From positions 1 to 64,000 of the forward strand of contig JAJQBL010000018.1 in assembly GCA_021203325.1 (NCBI GenBank): a stretch of 64,000 bases of DNA. Direction: 5' to 3'. Shown one piece after another: positions 1 through 10,545 of the stretch (positions within the stretch are counted from its first letter, which is position 1; each line of letters begins with the position of its first letter). The position numbers and the translations under genes are program-made. Source of the DNA: Clostridiales bacterium (lineage in GTDB: Bacteria; Bacillota; Clostridia; Oscillospirales; Oscillospiraceae). The notes below the pieces were generated by a model, which was given only the letters and a program-made list of their open reading frames with translations, searched no databases and was not told where the DNA came from.

Positions 1-378
1 CTGTCTGGCTTTGATACCTCCAAGGTGGCAGATATGAGATGGATGTTTTGTGGTTGCCATGCGCTAACCAAATTAAACTTGTCCGGCTTCGATACCTCCA
101 GGGTGACAAATATGAGCAGGATGTTTTTTGCTTGCTGTGCGCTAACCAAATTAAACCTGTCCGGCTTTGATACCTCTAAGGTGGTGGATATGCGTTATAT
201 GTTTTTTAACTGCTACTCTTTGCAATCACTGAACCTGTCCGGGTGGGATACCTCCAGCGTAAAGCGTATGGAAAGCATGTTCTCCGGCTGCAAATCTCTG
301 ACCGAGTTCAACCCGCTCTGGCTGAACACCGCCAACGCAGACACAACGGATATGTACACCGGTACCCGCTGGGCGTAA
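1..378 (+). CDS. BspA-like/DUF285 leucine-rich-repeat surface protein, 5'-truncated at window edge
   Basis: Repeats of the type LTKLNLSGFDTSxVxxMxxMFxxC; frame is open from base 1. Confidence 0.8.
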   Translation: MSGFDTSKVADMRWMFCGCHALTKLNLSGFDTSRVTNMSRMFFACCALTKLNLSGFDTSKVVDMRYMFFNCYSLQSLNLSGWDTSSVKRMESMFSGCKSLTEFNPLWLNTANADTTDMYTGTRWA

Positions 379-474
379 ACCGATAAATCACAGCGCACAG
401 GAGACGCGGCGATGGGGATTTGGCGTTTCCTGCAGTTAGAAAGAGGATACATCTTTGGAAAGGTTGGATGCGTT

Positions 475-2199
475 ATGAACCGGAAGATCGACCTGCGCCG
501 CTATTGTAGCGAGGAAACGGCAGGCGCGGGCGAACAGCTCCTGCAGGGCGTTACCCACGAGAGGCTGGAGCGTCCGGAGGACGGGAGCCTCTGGGTGTCG
601 GCAAAGGTGGTTGACTTTTTCCACTTTGTCAGCCATGCATCGGCCACCGCGTCCGACGGCGTGATCTCCGACTTTCGCTGTGACTGCCCCAGCGGGCGAA
701 AAGGCCGCTTTTGCCAGCACATTGCCGCATTGCTCCTGTACTTCGATGAGGCCCTTGCCGCCTCACCCTCCGCAACGGAACCGGAGGAAGCGCCGCCGGA
801 GGAGGAGCCATTCGTTTTCGAGGATAACGACACGCCCGCAGCGGCGCCCTTCCCGGACGGAGCGGATGCAATCGACGAAATGCCGCAGGAGGAACCCTTC
901 ACGTTCGAGAAAGAGGACGCAGCCGATGGAGAACCGCAGGAGGACTCCTTCGCGTTCGAGGACGATGACACGCCCTCAGAGGCGTCCCTCCCAGTCGGGG
1001 AGGATGTGCCGCCCGATGATGGGCAGCCCCATCGTTCCATGGAGATTTTGTTTGGTCATCGGATAGAGAACGGGGAGGCGGTCTACTGGCGGCCCAACGA
1101 CACAGAGCAGGTGTTCCACACCAATATGGGCATTATCGGCACTATGGGGACAGGCAAAACCCAGTTCACCAAGTCCCTCATCGCCCAGATGTACCGCCAG
1201 CAGCAGAACAACTTTGACGGACAGCCCCTCGGTCTGTTGATTTTCGACTACAAAGGGGATTATAACGGGACAAAGGCGGACTTTTGCAGGGCTGTCCCCG
1301 CCCGCGTCCTGACCCCCTACATGCTGCCCTATAACCCCCTGGCCCTCAACCGGACGCGGAAGTTCCGGCCGCTGCTGCCGCTGCACACGGCCAATGTGTT
1401 TAAAGACACCGTTTCCAAAATCTATGGCCTGGGCCATAAGCAGCAGCAGACCCTGCTGGACTGTATCATGAAAGCCTATAAAGCCCAGGGCATCGACCCG
1501 GAAAACGAGGCCACCTGGGGCAGAAAAGCCCCCACCTTCGCGCAGGTCTATCAAATCTTCCAGCGGGAGACAGAGGGGCGGATGCCGGATTCTCTGACGG
1601 CGGCCATGAACAAACTCCAGGGGTTCCATATTTTTGAATCCGACCCGGCGAAGGCCCAGTCCCTGGCCAATGTGCTGAGCGGCGGCATCGTGGTGGTGGA
1701 TCTCTCCGGGGATGATGAGGATATCCAGAACCTGGTGGTGGCCATCACCCTGGATCAGTTCTATGCCCAGATGCAGACCTATGGTTCCAGCAAAACCGAC
1801 GGCAGGTATCGGCAGCTGCGCAGCCTGATTTTGGTGGATGAGGCGGACAACTTTATGAGCCAAGACTTTCCCTCCCTGCGAAAAATCATGAAAGAGGGCC
1901 GGGAGTTCGGCGTGGGCGTGATTCTGTCCACCCAGAGCCTGTCCCATTTCGTGGGCGGCAGCGACGACTATTCCCGCTATGTGCTCACCTGGGTCGTGCA
2001 CAACGTCAGCGACCTGAAGCAGCGGGACGTGGAGTACGTCTTTAAGCTCCAGCCCAAGAGTCCGGAGATCGCCGACACCTATGGGGCCATCAAGGGCCTG
2101 TCCAAACACGAGAGCATTGTCAAATTCTCCGAAGAAGCGCCCTTCGCCATCCGGGATCGGGCGTTCTGGCAGCTGTGCCGGGAGTGGGGTATTTCCTGA
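475..2199 (+). CDS. SWIM zinc-finger plus HerA/FtsK-like P-loop ATPase fusion
   Basis: SWIM motif CDCPSGRKGRFCQH near N-terminus; Walker A GTMGTGKT; Walker B LILVDEADNF; start chosen at ATG 475 inside ORF 412..2199. Confidence 0.8.
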   Translation: MNRKIDLRRYCSEETAGAGEQLLQGVTHERLERPEDGSLWVSAKVVDFFHFVSHASATASDGVISDFRCDCPSGRKGRFCQHIAALLLYFDEALAASPSATEPEEAPPEEEPFVFEDNDTPAAAPFPDGADAIDEMPQEEPFTFEKEDAADGEPQEDSFAFEDDDTPSEASLPVGEDVPPDDGQPHRSMEILFGHRIENGEAVYWRPNDTEQVFHTNMGIIGTMGTGKTQFTKSLIAQMYRQQQNNFDGQPLGLLIFDYKGDYNGTKADFCRAVPARVLTPYMLPYNPLALNRTRKFRPLLPLHTANVFKDTVSKIYGLGHKQQQTLLDCIMKAYKAQGIDPENEATWGRKAPTFAQVYQIFQRETEGRMPDSLTAAMNKLQGFHIFESDPAKAQSLANVLSGGIVVVDLSGDDEDIQNLVVAITLDQFYAQMQTYGSSKTDGRYRQLRSLILVDEADNFMSQDFPSLRKIMKEGREFGVGVILSTQSLSHFVGGSDDYSRYVLTWVVHNVSDLKQRDVEYVFKLQPKSPEIADTYGAIKGLSKHESIVKFSEEAPFAIRDRAFWQLCREWGIS

Positions 2200-2226
2200 G
2201 CAAATCAAGAGAGATGAGGAACTGGA

Positions 2227-3963
2227 ATGAAGATCGGGATTGATTTTGGAAGCACCTATTCTACGGTTTCTGCCTATAACAGAGTGGATGACCGCGTGGA
2301 GGCGCTGACACTGATGGAAGGGGAGCCGGCCAGCATTCCCTCTGTGGTCAGCATCAGCAAACGGGGGCAGGTCACCTGCGGCCAGGCGGCGAAAAGCCAG
2401 GTGGGAAGAAAAACCGTCAAAATCTATGAAGCCTTTAAAATGCTCCTGACAGAGCAGAATCAGGCGGTTTTGCGCAGCCACGGGTACGACGAACGGTACA
2501 CCCCCCGATATATTACCAGATGCTTCCTGAATAATGCGTTACAGGGCATTTTGAAACGATATGACGATGGAAGAGGACTGGAAAAGGTCTGCATCTGTGT
2601 TCCGGAGATTTGGAGCAGGAAAGTGCGGACGCTGGACGGTCGGGTCATTCTGAGGGACATCCTGCAAAACGATCTGGATGTTCCGGTGGGGGCCGTTCAG
2701 GTGGTCAACGAACCGGATGCGGCCAGCGCCTTTTTTGCTTATAACTATGAAAAGACAACGGGAAGACGATTTGACGGTCATCTGCTGCTGATCGACTACG
2801 ACGGCGGCACCCTGGATATTACGCTGACCAGGGTGTTCCCCAACCAGAACGGAACAATGGAGATTCAGCAGGTGGACAGCGACGGCGAGGGTGAGAACTA
2901 CCCCAACGCACAGGGAGAGTACACCATTGGCAAAGCCGGCATTGCCTATATGCAGACGCTGGCCATCCGCGCCATGCGGGACTGCGGTGTGCTGGGTGAA
3001 GATGAGACGCCCGCATACACCAGCCCGGCGTTCCTTTCCGTGGTGCGGGATCTGGAGAGCCAGCTCAAATCTGCGGATTGCATCGAGAGCATCGAGGACG
3101 CATTTGAGATCTACGGGTCCTATCGGGATTTGGAGCAGATTCTTCAGGACGAACCGGACCCGGAGGAAGAGAATCCGATTTCTCTGGAATACAACGGCGT
3201 TGAATTTCCTGTGACCTGTCAGCAGATGTATACCGTTTACCGTGAGACCATCGAAGGTGTTGTAGCGGAGAAAATTGGGAAAATCAACCAGTCGGTGAAG
3301 CGTTTTATCCATGCCGACCCCTGCAATCCCAACTCCGGCGCCCAGGATAAATTCAAAATCGCCCTGGTGGGGGGCTTCGGCTCCTTTTACCTGGTGCGGA
3401 AACAAATCGCGGAGATTTACAAACTGGACGCCAACGAGAGCAATGACCCGCGCACCCAAAATATTGCGGCGGACAGACGGGAGCTGGCCATTGCTCTGGG
3501 GGCGGCGCTGCTGGCGGAGGGGCAGGTCATCCTGCAAAAGACCGCCAAGTACTCCATTGGCCTTTACGCGGTCACGCAGGATAATATCGGCAAGAGCCAC
3601 TATGGCATTCAGTGTCATCAAATCGTAGAGCCGGGCAGGCCCTATTTTCTCCGCAATGATGACAGCCTGCCGGACACCCCGGACAATCGCGTCACTTACA
3701 CCGCATTGCGGGAAAATATCAATACGTTTGTCATTGCGTTTCCCGGATGTCAGGACAGCGTGAAAATGGTCCTGAAACAGGAGATGCGGGATCGGTTGGC
3801 TGCGCTGCCGGAGCTCGGCTTATGGAACTGCGGCTTTTCCATGGACGAGAACGAAATTGTCACATTCCATGTGGTGCCCCGCCAGGGGATGCCGGGACAG
3901 GAGTATACGATTCCGTTGGAGCGCTATGCACAGATGTTTGAGATGACGGAGGTGACAACCTGA
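2227..3963 (+). CDS. Divergent Hsp70/actin-fold ATPase (DnaK-like)
   Basis: IGIDFGSTYSTVSAY (phosphate-1), LLIDYDGGTLDITL (phosphate-2), IALVGGFGSFYLVR (adenosine loop). Confidence 0.8.
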   Translation: MKIGIDFGSTYSTVSAYNRVDDRVEALTLMEGEPASIPSVVSISKRGQVTCGQAAKSQVGRKTVKIYEAFKMLLTEQNQAVLRSHGYDERYTPRYITRCFLNNALQGILKRYDDGRGLEKVCICVPEIWSRKVRTLDGRVILRDILQNDLDVPVGAVQVVNEPDAASAFFAYNYEKTTGRRFDGHLLLIDYDGGTLDITLTRVFPNQNGTMEIQQVDSDGEGENYPNAQGEYTIGKAGIAYMQTLAIRAMRDCGVLGEDETPAYTSPAFLSVVRDLESQLKSADCIESIEDAFEIYGSYRDLEQILQDEPDPEEENPISLEYNGVEFPVTCQQMYTVYRETIEGVVAEKIGKINQSVKRFIHADPCNPNSGAQDKFKIALVGGFGSFYLVRKQIAEIYKLDANESNDPRTQNIAADRRELAIALGAALLAEGQVILQKTAKYSIGLYAVTQDNIGKSHYGIQCHQIVEPGRPYFLRNDDSLPDTPDNRVTYTALRENINTFVIAFPGCQDSVKMVLKQEMRDRLAALPELGLWNCGFSMDENEIVTFHVVPRQGMPGQEYTIPLERYAQMFEMTEVTT

Positions 3964-3964
3964 T

Positions 3965-6142
3965 ATGGAATTTCAACAGCTCAACGCCGCCATCCGGAAC
4001 AACGCCGAACGGGAACCCACCATTTATATGGCGCTGTGCATGGTAGATTCTCTCTTTCGGGATATCCGGGATGAATCCGGAACGTATATTTACAACTGCC
4101 CAGTGGGGGACGAGACCCTGCCCACCAAGCTGGCGTGGCTGTGCCGGATTATCAACCAAATCTATGACAAAAACCGGGACGAACTGGAGCGTGACCGCAC
4201 CCGGCTGGACAAGATGATGCAGCAGATGGCCGGCACGGAACAGAAGCTGGACGAACTCTCCGGCGTATATGAGGAACGCTCCAAAGCGCAGGTAAAACTG
4301 AACGCAGCCAAAGCAGAACTGGCCCACCGACAGGAGACCCGGAAAACCTGTCAGGCGCTGGACGACGAATGCGGGCAAGTGGAGCAGGAGATCCAGCGCC
4401 TCCGCCAGTACGACCCGGAGAAATCCCGGGAGACGCTGGACAGGCTGAAGGCAGAGGCCGCTGAACTGAACCAAAAGCAAACCGCGCTGACCAGAGCGTG
4501 CATAGAGCAGGAAACCGAAAACAAACCGCTCCGCGCAAAAGTTGCGGAGCTGGAGGCGGGCCTCCGGACGCTGGAGCAGGAAAAGGCGGACCGCATTGAG
4601 AAGGCGGCGGCCCTGCAGGGGAACCTTGACGAACTGAACACTGAAGTCGGCCTGTTAAAGGAACAGGAATCACAGCTTCAGGCAGAAGTCGACCAGGCGC
4701 AGGCGGAGCGGGACAGCAGGCGGCAGTCTGTACAGGATGCACAAACAGAACTGGATGGACTGAACGCGGAAAAAGCAAAATTGGAGGGTCAAATCATCAC
4801 CCTAAACGGAGAAATTGCCACCGCAAATACAGCGCTCGCCGACCTGCACACGCAGCTGGAGGCGCTGCAAATCCAGCTCCAGACAAAGGAGCAGGAAAAG
4901 CAGGCCGCGGCCGATCAGATGGCAGCCCTGCAAGCCGACAAAAGCGCGCTTGAGACCGACATCGAACAATGCAAAACACAGTACGAGACCCTCCAGCAGG
5001 AATACCGGACACTCGTCGTCACCTGTAAGCGGAAGCAAAATGACATTGCGGCGCAGCAGGCGCAGACAGAGGATTACCGCGAAAAAGAGCTTGCTCCGGT
5101 GGAGGCACAGCTGCAAGAAGCCAAGGGCGAATATGACCGGGCGCAGCAACAGAAAGCGGAAAAAGAGCAGACCCTGACAGAACTGAGAACGAATTACAGC
5201 GACGCAGTGATAGCAATCGCTCTCATCGAAGGGGATATTGAAGCAGAAGGCGTGAACTGGCGCACCAAGGATGAGGAGCGAAGGGCCAGGGAGCAGAAGC
5301 GGGACGATTTGAAGGCGCAGGTTCATCAGCTGGAAACCACCCTTACAGAGTTGACGAATGAGTTAGGCGCCTTGCAGACCCAGGTTTACAACCTGACGCA
5401 TGGGGACATTCCGCATGTCGACGCCTCTGTAAAAGAAGAAGAGAAACGAAAGCAGGAACAGGAACAGGCTCTTGAGGCCCAGACCCGGAAGAAGGCGGCT
5501 CTTGAGGCGGAGAATGAGGCGCTTGCGCTTCGGCTGGCGGAGCTGGAAACAGATGTGAACGAAAAGAACGCAGCCTATCAGGAATTGACGGCCCGATATG
5601 AAACAAAAAATGCAGAGCTGGAATCGCTGAAAACCCGTCTGTCGGAATTGCAGAACAATACGGACGCCGTAACGCTTCGCATCATTCGGCAGCAGTTGGA
5701 GGATAAAATTGCTGAACTGGAAAAAGTACAGCAAGAGACCCGTGAGGCGGAAGATTCCCTCAAAACCAGACAGGATGAACTGCAGCGTGCCCAGCAGGCG
5801 CGAGATGACTTAAAGAATCAAATCAGGGCGCTGGACGGGGAAAAGCGGAAAATCGATGCGGAGATCGCTGCGCTGACGCCTATGACTGCGCCAGAGCTGC
5901 GCCAACAGGTGGAGGCTGCGAGGCAGCGGCTGCTCACCCTGGAGCATACGCATAAGATGCTGGCCGCAGCCATCCGTACACTGGAGACTGCGCTGGGCCA
6001 GAGTGAAACGGAAGAACTTGATTTGAAACGCCTGGAAACAGATTTGAATGTGCTGCACACGTCTGTAGAACAAATTCAGCAGGAACTGCTGAACTGTGCA
6101 GAAAACTGTAAAAATCACCTGAAGTGGAGAAGTGCGAAATGA
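3965..6142 (+). CDS. Long coiled-coil protein (SMC/filament-like, no P-loop seen)
   Basis: 725 aa, extended E/Q/K/L/A heptad-like pattern from about residue 70 to the end. Confidence 0.75.
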   Translation: MEFQQLNAAIRNNAEREPTIYMALCMVDSLFRDIRDESGTYIYNCPVGDETLPTKLAWLCRIINQIYDKNRDELERDRTRLDKMMQQMAGTEQKLDELSGVYEERSKAQVKLNAAKAELAHRQETRKTCQALDDECGQVEQEIQRLRQYDPEKSRETLDRLKAEAAELNQKQTALTRACIEQETENKPLRAKVAELEAGLRTLEQEKADRIEKAAALQGNLDELNTEVGLLKEQESQLQAEVDQAQAERDSRRQSVQDAQTELDGLNAEKAKLEGQIITLNGEIATANTALADLHTQLEALQIQLQTKEQEKQAAADQMAALQADKSALETDIEQCKTQYETLQQEYRTLVVTCKRKQNDIAAQQAQTEDYREKELAPVEAQLQEAKGEYDRAQQQKAEKEQTLTELRTNYSDAVIAIALIEGDIEAEGVNWRTKDEERRAREQKRDDLKAQVHQLETTLTELTNELGALQTQVYNLTHGDIPHVDASVKEEEKRKQEQEQALEAQTRKKAALEAENEALALRLAELETDVNEKNAAYQELTARYETKNAELESLKTRLSELQNNTDAVTLRIIRQQLEDKIAELEKVQQETREAEDSLKTRQDELQRAQQARDDLKNQIRALDGEKRKIDAEIAALTPMTAPELRQQVEAARQRLLTLEHTHKMLAAAIRTLETALGQSETEELDLKRLETDLNVLHTSVEQIQQELLNCAENCKNHLKWRSAK

Positions 6143-6648
6143 AATGTCTGGTATGCGGCGAAATTTTTGAAGGCAACGAATGTCCCAGGTGCAGGTTTCC
6201 TGTGGTCAATTTTCCCGGCGATCCGGAGGCGGGGCTGAAAATGCTCCAGCCGATGATCGAGCAGCATCGGAGGGAGTTCCTGAGTCGCTTCCAGGTAGGC
6301 GTGACGGCCTGTTACTGGAAGGACGCGGACGGCAAGCTGGTTCTGGATCGGAAGGAGCGCATCCCCGTGGGAACCGGCGCAGAGCTGATGAACGGGGAGG
6401 TTTGGCTGCCCCGGAAATTTGCCCGGATTCCGGACGTGCCGGAGCTGCAGGTCGGGGTCTATATCGACAGTGATGAATACCACCGGGAGATGCAGGTGCC
6501 TCTCCCCAACCTCATGGGCAAGGAACTGCAGGAGCTGGGCATGAAGGTCGTAACGGTTGATTCGGAGTGCAGGCTTGTGCTGCTGCTGCGCAACAGCACG
6601 GAAGGGCCGGTAGCCTCTGAAGAGATCGCGCTGCTGGGGAAGGACTGA
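6139..6648 (+). CDS. Small protein with N-terminal zinc ribbon
   Basis: MKCLVCGEIFEGNECPRC (CxxC...CxxC); ATGA overlap with the upstream stop at 6139-6142 implies translational coupling. Confidence 0.65.
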   Translation: MKCLVCGEIFEGNECPRCRFPVVNFPGDPEAGLKMLQPMIEQHRREFLSRFQVGVTACYWKDADGKLVLDRKERIPVGTGAELMNGEVWLPRKFARIPDVPELQVGVYIDSDEYHREMQVPLPNLMGKELQELGMKVVTVDSECRLVLLLRNSTEGPVASEEIALLGKD

Positions 6649-6674
6649 GCAACGCCGGAAGGGAGTGAACACCA

Positions 6675-8252
6675 TTGTTTTCATCCAGTGAACTGATTCA
6701 CTTCGTGTTTGCCAACGACGACGATGACTATTACTGCGGCGGTTTGCTCCGGCTGGATCTGAATCAATACCTGTGGATGAAGCTTCACGAAGAGCACTAC
6801 CATGCGGTTTATTTCCTCAGCCGCTCCGATGCGAACATCTTTTCCACCAAAACCTGTGGCGATAAAAAAAGCAGTTCCTTCACCGTCAAGCAATCCATCT
6901 GGAGCTGGGTTTTAGGCACTGAAACAGAAGAGGAACAGCAAGGGAACTGGCTGTGTCGTCAGCTGGAAGGAGGCACGGACAGAAAGTCCGCCTTTATCTG
7001 CCCTCTGGATGATTTTTGCCGGCTTCTGTCGTCAGAGACATGAAAGGGTACGCTGGGCTCTTTTGCCAGCCTGAGAAAACGAACAGGAATTTTTGTGCTG
7101 ACCGCCCCGGTAACGGCAGAGGGGTCGCAAAGGCTGCTCCTGCAGAACCCCGTGTTTGACCGGCTGAAGGAAACCGCCGTCACAGAAGCCAGAAATGGCG
7201 GCGTGCGGCCGCTGTATCCCTCCATTCAGGAGAAAAAAAGGGACAGCATGCTCTTCCTCAACACCTTCCGCAGGGATCGGATTCAGGATCTGCTGTGCCG
7301 TCTCTCCTTCGAGGAGGGCCGTATCCTCCCGCAGGATCAGCTGGATGCCGCGGCGGACTACCTGACCCGCTATCTGAATTGCACTGCGCTGCGGAAGGCG
7401 GAGCCGCTCTTTGACGGAGGCAGGCTGAACTGGAATTTCAAGTACCGGGACCTGTACGAGCGCCTCCAAAAGGGCGAGGTCCTGCAGCGGCTGCTGCTTC
7501 AGAGCTGGCAGGCCCATCAAAGCGGTTCCCTGCGGCAGTGGCGGGAAGATGCGCCGCCAGGCATCCTGCGGGAGAAAGGCAGCTATGCCGAGCGGTGCCT
7601 GCAGCTGACAGTGCCGGAAACAATGACAGATGCGGCGCAATGCGGGGTGATTCTGGAGCAAATCCGGGAGGCCGTTCGCACCCCGAAGAACCGGCTGGAA
7701 AGTGACCGTATCGTTGCAGAATGCAAGGATTTGTTCACCGAATTGGACACAGCAAAGAGCAATGGGGACGGCGATACTTATCGGCGCACTCTGTATGCGA
7801 TTCTGTTTTGCGTTCAGTGGGTGTATGTGGACAAGGGGCAGGAAGAAAAAATCTTACAGACTGTCAAAACGCTCAAACAAATCATTCAACTCTCGGCAGA
7901 CTACAGCCAGCGGAAGAAACGTCTGGCGATTGACCGGCAAACGCTGCAAACGTGGAAGAATGAACTGACCGAAAAGAAAATACAGCAGCAAACACAGCTG
8001 CTGGAGCTCCGGAAAGGTATGCTGAACCAGCTTGAGGACGCAATGAGCAGCACGATCATCGGCCTGTCGTCAAACAGCGATTCCGATGACGTTCGTGAGC
8101 TGAAGAACGCATTGGATGACATTTTGCGCGAAGCTGAGGCTGAGAAGCAGGCAAATGAACCGGAGGAGCCCCAACAGGAAACGACGATGGACGAAGCGCC
8201 GGAAGAGCTTGCATTTCATGACAGCCTCTATGATTACCTGCCGCCAGACTGA
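6675..8252 (+). pseudogene. Uncharacterised operon protein interrupted by in-frame TGA at 7041-7043
   Basis: ORFs 6675..7043 and 7095..8252 share one frame; the intervening codons read KGTLGSFASLRKRTGIFVLTAPV; TTG start with upstream GGGAG. Confidence 0.6.
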
Positions 8253-8453
8253 GCACATCGTCAAGCCGCATAGGGGAAATTGCCCGCAACGAAGCATCCG
8301 GCAGCAATCCCCGGCAGCGCACCCACGCTGCACACATCATCACAGGAAAGAGGCAGGCCAAATTCAGATCAGCCGCACCCCTTCCCGCACACACCACAGG
8401 GCGGCAGCGCCTCTGCCGTCAACGGGAGACCCCCGATGAGAAAGGAGAACCAT

Positions 8454-9735
8454 ATGGCAAACGGAAGACCCGGTTCAGACGCCTGGAGGGCAGGCGAATC
8501 AAAAAAGAGCGCAAATCCCTTTTCCGCATGGAGGGCGCGCCGCAAGGAACAGCAACGGGAGATGGAGGAATCGGTGGCCAGAAAGGTCACAGATGATACG
8601 GCGCATAATGAGTCCCTCATCATCGAAGAACTCAGCAGCATTGATTTTGCCCACAGCCGTCTGCCTCAGAAGGACCTGGAGCGCAAGTCCAACCCCAAGC
8701 AGACCTGCGGCGACCTGGAGTATGCGGCGCGGTACCTGCAGCAGGTGCTGCTGAAAGACCCGCAGATCATTCAAATGGATATACGCGAAATCGATCAGAA
8801 GCTGATTACTTTGGCCACGCTCTTCCGGCAGGCAGTGGAGCAGGGCGACAAACATATGGCGTACGCCGCCAAGGGCGCACTGGCGCGGGGGTTGATGGAC
8901 ATCCGCACCCGCATCCCGCAGAATCAACCGGAACTGGCCAGGCAGTTCGTGGTGCTGAACGCGAAATATCTGGAGGAATGGATCACACTGGTAAATTTTG
9001 CCCAATCGGTGGATCATTTGGAAAAGGACGCGGAAAATCTGCAGGCCGACCAGAAAAAGGCGGAGGAACGGAACAAGAAAAAACTGGAAGAGATCAAGTC
9101 CATGCTGAAGGATGACCCGGAAAAAGGCGAAGCGTTTCAGCATATCCTCGATCACGACACACAGGAGGACAGAGCCCATTGGACGCCGGCCCAGCGGGAT
9201 GTGCACAGGATGCTGGTGGATCAGCGGCTGAGCCAGATCAAGATGGATCTGAGCGGTCAGCGGCTTGTGGCTTATCAGATGAAGCTGAGCGCCAAGGAAA
9301 ACGAACTGAGGGCGCTCCAGGCCAAGTTAACCACTCTGCCCGTGGTGGAAGATCCTGACCTGATGAACAAATACAATGAGATGATGGACGAACTGTTCCA
9401 GGAGCTGACCGAGAGCGACGCGGAAATCGATGAGATTTTGAAATCCGCTGATGAGATCGAGGGGCGGCTCAAGATGCTGGAGAGGGCCCCCCGGTGCGGT
9501 TCGGGCCAGAGAAGTGGCTACGGAACAGGCGCAAAAAGCGCTGGAGCAGATCAAACAGGACGATGAGGACTATGTGAAATCGGCGCAGCGCCGGAACAGC
9601 GAGCGGTTAAAAAAGCTGGGTCTTAAATCCAAGGAGGAGCTGGAGGAGCTCCGCAGGCAGGCAGAGGAACAGGAACAGAGCGCCTTCCAGCAGGAGGAAG
9701 AGACCGAAGAGGAAGGCGAGCAGCTCTTCAATTAA
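8454..9735 (+). pseudogene. Highly charged helical/coiled-coil protein, frameshifted near 9484-9492
   Basis: ATG 8454 with RBS AAAGGAG; ORF 8280..9566 continues in another frame as ORF 9451..9735 across GGGCCCCCC. Confidence 0.6.
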
Positions 9736-9783
9736 GGCTGCCGCGCAGCAGCGCAGCAGTCCGTGCAGAAAGGAGCACATCAT

Positions 9784-10533
9784 ATGTCAATTTGGAGTGG
9801 CATGACCGGCAGGCTGGAGGATGTTCAGAACCAGCTGAACGATTTGAAGCGAAAATTTAAATTCCGGAAAGCGAACAAGAACCGGAAAGAGGCGGCAGAG
9901 CTGTAATATTCCCTGCTGGATTGCGCGGGGAAACTGGAAGTATGCAGGAAGGATTTTAACCGCACCATTCAGCAGCAGAGCCGGAACATCATCGCGGGGA
10001 AGCAGGATGGGATGGACGTCCAAATCAACGAGCAGATCCTGTGGGATGCGGCGCTGGGCTATATGCTGGTAAAGGACGCGATTTTTGCCCTGGGAACCGT
10101 GCCGGAATATGACAGCATCGCCCATGCCTATGAGCTGTTGGAGGCCGCCACCCGGCAAATTGCCAACAAGGGAAGCAATCCTTTCCGGCTGAAAGGGAAG
10201 ATTCCGGGAAAGGAACGGGACGAGTACGGCTATCTCACCGCCGAGAGCACGCTGAAAGAGAAGGAGGAGGTGCTGGACGGATTTTTTGACGAACTGAAGC
10301 AGACAGGCAATATCGAGGAGTGCCTGAAAAACAGGCGTTCCTCGGAGAATGTGACCGCGGAACGACGCAGCCAGTATGCGGAAAAGACCATTTCCAAAGG
10401 CAGCGGCCAGTCCAAACGAGAGAATATCGCCGCCCGGTTCAACAGTATACCGGATGATGCTTCCGGCCTGGACGACATGGGGGATGACCTGGATGCCATG
10501 AAGGACATTTATCCGCCCGAAGATGACGACTAA
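9784..10533 (+). pseudogene. Small helical protein with basic N-terminus and acidic C-terminus, interrupted by in-frame TAA at 9904-9906
   Basis: RBS AAAGGAG before ATG 9784; MSIWSGMTGRLEDVQNQLNDLKRKFKFRKANKNRKEAAEL*YSLLDCAGKLEV... continues in the same frame to ...LDDMGDDLDAMKDIYPPEDDD. Confidence 0.6.
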
Positions 10534-10545
10534 GGAGGGGGCAAT

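Noticed and set aside
976-2481. 501-aa minus-strand ORF
   Set aside because: Antisense shadow of the SWIM-HerA gene
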